Assembly: GCA_000320605.2 (NCBI GenBank)
Contig: KB445823.1
Location: forward strand, 90,069-154,068
DNA length: 64,000 nucleotides
From: Gelatoporia subvermispora B
Taxonomy: Eukaryota > Basidiomycota > Agaricomycetes > Polyporales > Gelatoporiaceae
Direction of reading: 5' to 3'
In this document: one piece after another, positions 36,065 through 44,855 of the stretch
Position numbering within the stretch: position 1 is the stretch's first letter
Layout of the letters: the number at the start of each line of letters is the position of its first letter
Translations under genes and position numbers: made by a program
Notes under the pieces: generated by a model
The model's database searches: none
What the model was told of the DNA's origin: nothing
What the model saw: the letters and a program-made list of their open reading frames with translations, nothing else

Positions 36065-36945
36065 AAGTTTCACCTCCGACGGGCAGATCATACATCTTGT
36101 GTTCAGCATAATCATGTTAATCCCGAGGGGCTGAATCCGATTTTCCGACTGTCGTATAATTAACGCCGACCCGAGAGAAATCTCACAGTACGGATCCGTC
36201 AGAATTTGACCCTCAGTCGCCTAATTTTAGAAGTTGATTGTGTAGCTATGACTTGAATTCACGTTATAGGTGTTCTGCGAGACGCGCGTTAATGTTTCTC
36301 GTGATGAAATGGCGACGGTAAAGACGCATCGATCATGACGGTGCCTTCGCGGCGATTGCTCATATTGCAGACACCACGCATTGAATCTTGACGTGTCGAC
36401 ACTGCATTGCCACATCGCACCAAATGATGGCCTTACCATGACGACCCTTCTGTCTGAGTATGCGTATTATGAGCTCCTTGGTCTTTCGCTGGACGAGAGC
36501 TGGACCTATGTCAAGTTCCGAACTCCGTCAATTCTTCCCTCAATATTTGCTCTGTGACATTCACAGAGCTGCTCTACAGAGAAGTAAACGTCAGTCAAGC
36601 GTTACGCTCAGCTGCGCCAGGTCTACCGGATGTCTGTGAGCACCAGCTTGTTATGCAGATGTTCTGACAACCCCGGAAGTTCGAGAGATGTCAGTTCAGG
36701 CATGAAATACCGTTGACTAAATCCACGATAGAACATTGGCACTTGAATCAGCTGGCAATGTATGGGAACTGACGCGCCCTGCCCATCAGCGCCTTCCTCT
36801 GCACATGATTGTGGTCCCGCATCTTCGCAATGCTTGAGATCCCATCGTGGTCTCGCACAAAGCCTGCAGATGACTTGCGGTTCAACTACCATTCTGGAGT
36901 GTTCAATCATCATTCTTGTTGGCCAGCTGACATGTTTACGGGGTC
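36065..36945. other. Intergenic, nothing supported
   Basis: About 880 bp between convergent DUF6534-like copies C and B. No recognisable gene or repeat. Confidence 0.4.
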
Positions 36946-38927
36946 CTACGGCAAGGGACCCTCATTGACGATCGCAGGCATGACTTGTCGTTCATGCTCT
37001 TGATTCCCCACCGCGACTCCTACAGCCCTGATCAATTGCACATTTGAGCTACTCTGTAGAAGTGTCAGCATTACATGTCGTAAGAAACAATTTGGGGAAG
37101 CAGACCAAAAACTCACTTCCTCTGTATTCGTTGGGAAGACAATTGAGCTCTCAACATCGTGCAAAACACTCGAAGAAAGCTCTAGGGAGCTGAGGGTCAC
37201 TCCCCAGGACATGTTTCGCAGTTTTTCTCTAGAATTGAGACTTCGTACAGCGAATTTGCCAGTTAGGGCATAAGTACGAGATATTAACGAGGGTCAAAAG
37301 ATTTCTAACTCACGCTGCGAGTACGGAACTGCAGTAACCTACACAGCTGTTAGCAGCTAGTAGTTATCGATTCGAGATAACATACTTTTACCCATGAGAA
37401 ATCCAGGGATCGCGAACCATGTATACGGGCCTTGTAGAGATAGCTAGGATGTGGTTGATGAGTGGCTCAACTTATATGCACTGCTCGCAGGACCAACCGC
37501 TAGAATGTCAGCTCCCCCACATAGCCTACGAGACGTTCAGTGTTTAGCCTCTTCCGATGAGATGGTCACAGACATGCTAACTAGACCGGTGTTCACCGTG
37601 TACAGTATCACTTTGTTGATCAGTTTATTGGACCTATTTCGAGACCATGAGGTCGTACAACATGTTGTAGCAATGTGAAGCTCACTTTCTATAACCAGAC
37701 CGACTTGTATGCAAATCATAACACATCTTAGCCGTTATCGAGATGTCGGCACATATTCCCAAAGTCAAATATGTCACAGAAGCCCACTACAAACCGTCAG
37801 TCCTATGTTCCCGATAAGAGGTAGCACATACCGCAGATTTAGGGAGTAGTGGTACCAAATGATGAAGTTGTCTAGCTGTGCACCATCAGCAAGGACGCAC
37901 ACCAGACAGGTTCAGACACCCACACTTGAACATTATAATCTTAGAAGTCGTCATAGTTTAGACATATCTGCAGATCGTACGCAACACATTCACGCACAAG
38001 TACCTATGGCTGAGAATATGGTAAGCATATATCTAGTAGAATACACTTGAGAGAAATCCTCACTGAATTGTGCTAGGGAAAGTATGGCCTTGTTGTGGGT
38101 GTCAGAGATTGAGGTGCCTACGGCCCAAGTTTCGCTTACTATAGTGGCCGGAGCCGAGAAATTTCGCCCACCGACTATGGGAACATCAACAAATGCGCTC
38201 ATAGAAGAAGCTGGTACATACTATACCACATTCGCACTACGAAGAAGCTTGGGTGACAGTCAAACATGTCTCTTTAAAAGTGAAGACCTCTGGTATGTAC
38301 CTATGTGCCATGAGAGTAACAATGGACTTCCACAGTCATAAGTTGTTCAATAATTCACGACATGTACGATTCCAGGAATGTGCTCACCGCCATACTCACG
38401 TCCACCCCGATCATTCTAATATTCCTTCAGTACACACTACAATGCGCGAAGCCCGACATTACTCATGACGGTAGACGTGCAAGTGGATCAAAACTACCGT
38501 AATGCATGACTGTGTAATACCACACGATCAGAATCACAGAGATAGTGTCTGCCATATCGAATGCGCTGTCGTCCGGGAAGAGATGTCAGTAACCTTAGAC
38601 AGATCGCGAGCAGATAGCTACATGAGCACCGCAACCTCGAATAATACGACGAAATATCAGCAAATATTGAGACGACACGTCGTAAGAGACGGCTCACAAA
38701 GATCTTCAAGCATGTCCTATCGTTCCTGTATCGGTCGAAATAGTAATAAGCCTGAAAAATAGTACATCCGAATACCCTATGCACGCGTTCAGCATGGGGC
38801 ACAGAAGGCGGGGTAGGCAAAAATCTAGTAGAGCGTACAGGGAGCTAAGGGCCATTGCGATCACCAAGGCACCGTAGATGCTCTGAACAAGAGGCTGCAT
38901 GGCACCCGTCGACGAGAATGCAGACAT
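36946..38927 (-). CDS. DUF6534-like multi-pass membrane protein, copy B (possibly decaying)
   Basis: Inverted partner of copy A. Starts at 38927: MSAFSSTGAMQPLVQSIYGA, CTIFQAYYYFDRYRNDRTCL, AFDMADTISVILIVWYYTVMHYG, SIVTLMAHSFFVVRMWYIGGRNF, ILSLAQFSED. Then come LHHLVPLLPKSAWASVTYL, GICADISITAKMCYDLHTSRSGYRK, SNKLINKVILYTVNTGLVS, SLNSREKLR and a tail to the TAG at 36946. After LARLP (about 38443) copy A has a normal GTGAGT donor while this copy reads ATGAGT. Read-through meets a stop at once, so a full-length product needs another donor. It may be a pseudogene. Confidence 0.6.
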
Positions 38928-40375
38928 CTCTGGACCTGAGGAAAATATGGGTCAATGGAGCGCCTCGAACGAGGTTACCTTATGTACCTCTGCGGGCATG
39001 AGTGATTATATGCTGTGCAAGCGGTTATAGTTTTTCAAGGGGCACTGGAGCTGTGCCACGATTCACGAGGTGGATTCCGAAGCAGCCCACAAGCCGACAT
39101 AATGCACCTAGGAGACCCCGGATATCGGTACAGTATCACTTACCGCCAGGTTTGAGAAGCGTGGAGGCAACAACATAGAATAGACCACGGCCCCAATTCT
39201 CCGCCGGAAGTCTGCCATTTGATACTATGTCAGAAACACAGTAACACGCTTCGAGGAATTGCACCTCCGAGACCCCAAGCAATCAACCGGTGCATTGACA
39301 CAGTATGCCATAATGAAGTAGCACAGAGCACTATGCCCGAACTCATGTTGTCCTCAACCAATCCGACTGTCCCATAATCCTGACCAAGATATGCGGCACT
39401 GGTACTCACTAATGAAACATGTTTTTGGCGCAGCCCCGTACTGACAGCCCAGTACCTTCTCTGCCAATGTCGAGAGCAGGTCTGCTGATAATAATTTCGA
39501 CGTATCGGTCGGCGTTCGCCCTGTGCCCATCGTCCAACCACACATACTCGGGAGCCGGGAGCGGCATCATTAGTTAGCGTTGAATGCGTGCGCTGATGCC
39601 CAAATACCGACGCACTCACCTCTCTAACGATCTTGCGCAGCACCTGTACCACATGCTACTTCTTGATTTTTATGTCACTAGCCCGCTGCTGCCGAACCAC
39701 CGATCATATGGTGCTCAACGGCGGACTCTGTGGCAATGTCATATTAACAATTGCCAGGGAGCAGACTTCCTATACTTGTTGTTGAGTCTGTGAAAGGTCT
39801 CTTCGTTGAAGGAAGCGGGTGCTTGATCGGTTCCACCTGACAACATTGACACGGACATCGCGTTCACGTCCAGGAATAATGCCAGATGGTCATTGTGAAG
39901 GGTGTTCTGGTACAGAAGTACTCGGAAAACCATTCTGTTTGCTGATGTAGTCCCGCGGTGCGTTCCCGGAGGGATGATCTTGATTTCCTGTATGTGTGCC
40001 ACGTAAGTTCTTGACCCGAAAGACGCCCTCGACATTCGTTATTCTCGAGTATGTCTCCTCAACTTCTAGTAAAAGCATTGCTTAGCCACATCTGAAGTGA
40101 GTAGCTGAAGGCTCAACGATCAATTCCACATGTGTCTTTTCAGCCGAGGCGACCAGGCGACGGCTGATAGCATGTTACACCACCAAGTATGGAGGTTGAA
40201 GCCTCACGGGTGCCGGTCAGTGGCGGTCGCGTGGCTAGACTAGGAGACTTCTGTATGTATTGTCAGTATCCACGAGAAAGTCTATCTCCTGACTATCGTC
40301 TCTGGATCAGCATAGTAAATCCGAGTACTTCCAACCAGGAACAATGTCAGCTGTTACTTCGGACGTACAGACGCT
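36946..40375 (-). repeat. Right arm of large inverted duplication
   Basis: Reverse-orientation partner of 21290-24617 over about 3.3 kb. The outer part (about 39.2-40.4 kb) has no recognised gene but is clearly alignable to the left arm, for example GTGGCACACA followed by GGAAATCAAGATCATCCCTC, and TTTCATTAGTGAGTA. It ends on the inner side at the DUF6534 stop codon. The two arms differ by many substitutions and small indels, so the event is not recent. Confidence 0.8.
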
Positions 40376-40594
40376 AGATCATCTCCTCGTCCCTTGTGCA
40401 CAGTTGTTCACGAGATTTGGTGATAGCTCAACCGGATCCGACGAGTTTCAGTCTACACGGCATTTAAGTCAACCGTAAGACAGGCTCATTCACTTGGTAT
40501 CAAGTAGTTTGACGAACCGGAAGGCCAAATCAAGTCACCCATTTGTGTGAATTCTTTACGCGACCAAGGTAATTAGGGCGATATTGTTATTATT

Positions 40595-40683
40595 GGCCGA
40601 CTAGCTCAGTTGGTTAGAGCGTGGTACTAATATGATTTCATTGTGTTATGCCAAGGTCGTCAGTTCGATCCTGGCGTTGGCCA
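40595..40683 (+). tRNA. tRNA-Ile (AAU) with 15-nt intron
   Basis: The acceptor stem GGCCGAC pairs with GTTGGCC, discriminator A. D arm GCTC...GAGC, T arm GTCAG-TTCGATC-CTGGC. The anticodon loop is CTAATA/A with anticodon AAT at 40629-40631. A 15-nt intron (40633-40647) sits at the canonical position between bases 37 and 38. Removing it restores the stem TGGTA/TGCCA. A T-run right after (CTTTT at 40686) would end RNA polymerase III transcription. Confidence 0.95.
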
Positions 40684-40772
40684 TTCTTTTGTTTCCCTTA
40701 TGTCTCGGTTTGCCTCGTACCAGCTCGCTACATAGAAGGGACTCGAAACAGTTTGCGTCAATGTCCACTTTA

Positions 40773-41626
40773 CAGTTTTATACCGGCCGGTGGGACACCA
40801 AAATCTTGTTCATCACCTGAGACGTAGAGAACCCAATTTTTCTACATAATGAGCACACCGATGTAAACTACAGGTCTTAAACATTATTTCAGTTCTACTT
40901 TGAGCACAACATCCATGAGGAAGTACGACCGCGAGGCCCATCAGTTGCAATTCCTGTTATCAGTCAAAAACCGGCCGATGGGACAGTGTCACATTACGCG
41001 GCTACTTACCATATAAGGTATCGCGGGTAGATAAGATGTCACGCGCACAGGTGGCTCACCTGCGGAGTAACCTCTCGCATATCTCTTTTATTCTCGAATC
41101 GGGTTTGGAAAACTTGATCTAGAAGACTCTGGCGAATTACATATGATGTACACAAAATTTTGTGATATAAAAGTTGTGTGCTGCTTCAGTATTCCTTAAA
41201 CTGGCTCTAAGTGGGACACATGTAACGTGACAATGAGAGTGATGTGCGTGACATGGTGATCTGGCCATGTATAATGCGGAAATATTCCTGTGGCATTTCC
41301 ACCTCTCTTGACCTCAAAATTTCGTGTCATGTAATGTATATGGTGCTGACATAGCACACTATCAAAAAAACAAAGGATAATTCGGAGTAGAAGATGTTCT
41401 GCAGCCCATAAGAGTGCTCAACCGAAATTGCCTATTCCAGTTTTCCCACGAACTTGACTCATTGCGAGAGCAATTCAGACAAGAAAAAATTAAAAAATCA
41501 CGTTCATATGGCCAGTGGGGTATGTATGCATGATACATTCGCAATCTAGGATGAAAGGAAGTGCGGAAGGCAGGAGGGGCATTTGTCCCACTGGCCGGTA
41601 GTGTCCCACCGGCCGGTATAAAACTG
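40773..41626. mobile_element. Tc1/mariner-type MITE, 854 bp
   Basis: Perfect 26-bp terminal inverted repeats, 40773-40798 and 41601-41626, starting CAGTTTTATACCGGCCGGTG and flanked by TA on both sides (40771-40772, 41627-41628). CAGT ends with a TA duplication are the mark of the Tc1/mariner/pogo group. Degenerate extra copies of the CCGGCC-GTGGGAC word lie inside, near 40973 and at 41585-41597. The interior is AT-rich with no coding capacity, so the element is non-autonomous. Confidence 0.9.
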
Positions 41627-41976
41627 TAGTACTGGCAAGTACTCCGCGGTATCGTGCATGAGTTCGTGCATAAAGTCTATTGTAGGTTCCTGGCATCGGA
41701 TATCGCCTTATGAGCCGTGTCACACGCTATCATCAGGCCCAAGAGTATCGATGGGGCTGGGAATAATCTTCGACGCCACACCGTTTGGCCCAGATATTGA
41801 GCGTAGACAGTCGGTATCAACACTCTACGTCGTACTTGCAGGTGCACAGGACTGCACAGGACTGCACCAAGAGCAATGTCTCACCCATGCGTGAAGCACT
41901 TGAAGACTTGGGGGCAACACGATGGCCCGTTTGCTTGCTTATTATTCTGTTTCTGGGCAGCTGCGCAGCCCCACAC

Positions 41977-43407
41977 CTACTTCAGCCCATCTCGCCCACT
42001 CTCCCTTACGTCCACTCCAGAGGGGCGCCTCCGGCCCTTCGTCTGCAGCGAATGCAAGCGCCGATAGAATGTGCGCACGTCTTCCTCGAGCGGCGCGTAT
42101 TTCGCATCGTGCGCAGCAAGGAATGCAGCGAGGTCACCGAGCAATTTCAGCGTCGAGCGCATGTCACCTGCGAGTGCTGCAGCATACTTGTCGCGTTGCG
42201 CACTCCCTGCCCCTGCCGCTCGTTCCTGGAGCGCGGGATTCTTGTGCGGCTTGGACGTGCGGGTGGGCCTTTTCGTCTCGAGGTCCCCGACGATATCTAG
42301 AAGGGAGCAGAGATTCAGGCGGAACATCCGGAGGCGGAAGTGATGCGGGGTAGATGCAGCGTCCGCGTCAGAATCCAGACGCTCTGGTGAATCGTGGTGC
42401 TTTATCAGGTCTACGAGGTGCTGGATCGACTTGAAATGAGCTTGAATTGTGTTAATGGTCTCTGAGTGCCTCTTGAGTTGTCTCTTGTCCACTTCAAGTA
42501 CTGGCTTTGGTAGTCGATGGAGTAACAGTGAGGACATATCACGAAGAGACATGGCATCTCGACTCTGGATCAAGGCAGTCAACATGAGAGCGGGGAAGTC
42601 TGCAATTAGCATACATACAGATACATTTCCGGCGGTGGGAGCTTCGGTCGCACGAGGCAATTTCGAGAGTTCTGCAAGCAACTTGTGGGTGCGGGAAGTG
42701 GGCTTCAATTCGGCGTACTTGAACATTTGTAAGATCTCGCTCGGCTCCATTCTCTCTTTCCTCCGCACGAATGAGACGATCATCCAGTTGAGCATCTCCA
42801 CCGTCGTGCTACCCGTCAACTCAATCTGCACGCGCACCAAGCCCGCAAGCCACGCCCATCGCTTGCGTGACACCAGATTGAACGCGACAAAGTGATACAA
42901 GTCCGCGTCTGTGTCGCGCGTGAGCCGGTCCGCCATGTAGAGCAAGTGTAGCACCAGAACTGGCGCAGCCGACTGTTCATCGAGCACCCGCAGAACGAGG
43001 CTCCGTCTCCGGGAGGGGTTGGTCAGCCAGAAGAGAATATCCACGCCCCGTGGGTCGTCCTGGACGAGGGCGAGCAACTCTTGGGCTTGGGCTTTGCCAG
43101 GCGGGGAGAAGCGCGCGACTTTCATGATGGAGACAATTGCATTGACAGCGTCAGAAGTAGTTTCGAGGTCCTGAGGTGATTCCTTGGTCAGGGATGATGG
43201 CACGCTCGGGCTCAAGTCGGCAACGGAGCGCAAACTTTCGCCACTTGGCGCAATCGTAGTCTGAGTGCGACGCTGGAAGCCTTTTCCGTTTTTGAAGAGA
43301 GCAGACTTGTAAGACTCATAGCGTTTACGGAGCTGTATGCAAGATCCAGGAAGGGTATATCGCTTGCAGAGGCCATGGGATATAATTGTATGGCCAACTA
43401 GTCGCAT
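41977..43407 (-). CDS. Helical-repeat mitochondrial-type protein, paralog 5
   Basis: Intronless, 476 residues from the first in-frame ATG at 43407. N-terminus MRLVGHTIISHGLCKRYTLP followed by RKRYESYK...RRTQTT is basic with no acids for about 35 residues. The core shows the family helices in diverged form: AVNAIVSIMKVA, LLALVQDDPRGVDILFWLT, VLVLHLLYMADRL, KRWAWLAGLVRVQIELTG, MLNWMIVSFVRRKE, ILQMFKYAELKPTSRTHKLLAEL. The second half diverges (IQAHFKSIQHLVDLIKHH) and the tail is basic. It is the most distant member, outside the right arm and the MITE, on the minus strand. Confidence 0.8.
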   Translation of the reverse strand: MRLVGHTIISHGLCKRYTLPGSCIQLRKRYESYKSALFKNGKGFQRRTQTTIAPSGESLRSVADLSPSVPSSLTKESPQDLETTSDAVNAIVSIMKVARFSPPGKAQAQELLALVQDDPRGVDILFWLTNPSRRRSLVLRVLDEQSAAPVLVLHLLYMADRLTRDTDADLYHFVAFNLVSRKRWAWLAGLVRVQIELTGSTTVEMLNWMIVSFVRRKERMEPSEILQMFKYAELKPTSRTHKLLAELSKLPRATEAPTAGNVSVCMLIADFPALMLTALIQSRDAMSLRDMSSLLLHRLPKPVLEVDKRQLKRHSETINTIQAHFKSIQHLVDLIKHHDSPERLDSDADAASTPHHFRLRMFRLNLCSLLDIVGDLETKRPTRTSKPHKNPALQERAAGAGSAQRDKYAAALAGDMRSTLKLLGDLAAFLAAHDAKYAPLEEDVRTFYRRLHSLQTKGRRRPSGVDVRESGRDGLK

Positions 43408-43726
43408 CGGTCGGTTAGGTCGACAGAGCTGAAGCTCGCAGTTTCCCAGAACGCTGCAGAAAGTGACATGGTAGTTCAAGATGAGCGCAAAACCATGAAA
43501 ATCACATACCTATCAGTATGGGTATCGTTGTAGTGCGGCCATCGGGTTTGTGGTCGACCACGGACCGACTTGGGAGAGTCGAGAGTACGTGATCGCGTCT
43601 GCCCAGCGCGTCCGCTAGATTTGGTAGGCCCGGTTGATCCGGGGCGCGATACACAGCGCTGGACTCCAATCAGTACTACTGAATTTACCTCTTCATTCAA
43701 TTTGCTCTGCTCCAGATACGCACTAT
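43408..43726. promoter_or_regulatory. Divergent promoter of paralog 5 and the small acidic gene
   Basis: 320 bp between two divergent start codons. No further ORF with support. Pyrimidine-rich and conserved-looking only by position. Confidence 0.4.
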
Positions 43727-44095
43727 ATGTCCTCGAAACCAAATGGGGTTTCGAACCCCACTGGCAGTTCTTTGGAATCAGATATCGCACTCCTCCAGCG
43801 CATCCTGCAGCAAACGGAATCCGAGGGCGACGATGCTGATGTCACAGAGCTCTTGCGGCGCCTTGACTCTGCGGATGGCATCGCTAGAGATGTAGAAAGC
43901 CGTCTAGACGGCATGATCGGAGGATTGGACGACCTTCTTGGCGCGTTGGAGCCTGACACAGATGCCACTATCACCCAGGAGAGCATCGGCATGGCTGTTG
44001 TGAATGGGGAGGAGGTCGCAAGTCAAGAGGAGACCGCAGCAGTCGGGAAGGAGAGCACTGGCATAGAAAACCAGAAAGCTAGAGAAGATTCATGA
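43727..44095 (+). CDS. Small acidic coiled-coil protein, unknown
   Basis: 122 residues from the ATG at 43727. The core has heptad-like spacing: SDIALLQRILQQTE, DVTELLRRLDSADGIARDVE, RLDGMIGGLDDLLGALE. An acidic, Gln/Glu-rich tail follows. No intron and no catalytic motif. It looks like a real small fungal gene because the helical pattern and composition are unlike the shadow frames, but I do not recognise the family. A partner-binding or complex-subunit role would be a guess. Confidence 0.65.
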   Translation: MSSKPNGVSNPTGSSLESDIALLQRILQQTESEGDDADVTELLRRLDSADGIARDVESRLDGMIGGLDDLLGALEPDTDATITQESIGMAVVNGEEVASQEETAAVGKESTGIENQKAREDS

Positions 44096-44855
44096 GCAAT
44101 CCCGTGCATTTGTGGCTATAGGTACGCGAACAATCATTAGGTCCCGAGACATCTCTCAGCTCACTGTACACAACAGGTAGCACGGAGACCCGCTACGCAT
44201 CGCCTAGCTCTAAGAGCGGACTGTGGTTACTGAACTGCGACCAAGTCTCCCTATCACGCGACCAGATGGTGTACCGTCCGTTGCTCCATCCATCATGCAT
44301 TCGGCCACGAGCATGCCCAAGTCCAACCGTTTTGCTGTACGACTGGATTCGTGAACCCGGGTCTCATGCAAACACAAGAGTCGAACGGAAGGTTCAGGGC
44401 TATGAGCCTATGATCTGTCACACCCGCCGCAACCACTCAGTCTTAAGGTTGATTTAGCGTGGTCCTCTGCTGCGACTACTCATACCCTCGCGTTCCATCC
44501 TCCCAAAACACTATAACCATCGGAAGTTGTAGATACCCGTGTTTTCATGTAATCACTGAATCAGCCGTCAGCGATGACTGAAAATCAGGCCTAATGCTGG
44601 AAAGTTTGAGTGAGACATGCAATTGGGCGTCAAGTTGCTTTCGAGTTTTGCGCGCTTGCTCGCTCTTATACGCAGATCATCCCAAACGACCCGACAACTA
44701 GGTTCACGAATACTACAGACTCTCGACTAGATCGCCAATTCGTGGACTGTTGTATCTTTCTCGCTCTCCTTGCCCTGAAACTTGCGGCATATTGAAATCG
44801 AACAAGCAATTCCCTGGCCTCATAGCCACACAACGGTCCTGCGCCACCCAGCACC
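44096..44855. other. Intergenic, THO gene upstream region
   Basis: About 760 bp without a supported gene. The part nearest 44856 is the likely promoter and leader of the THO subunit gene. Confidence 0.45.

Noticed and set aside
39800..40080. 'PASFNEETFHRL' considered as a cytochrome P450 'FxPERF' region
   Set aside because: The heme-binding FxxGxRxCxG and the I-helix motifs are not found nearby in either arm.
43734..43757. GGGGTTTCGAACCCC resembles a tRNA T-arm
   Set aside because: No acceptor, D or anticodon arm around it; it lies inside the small acidic gene's coding start.
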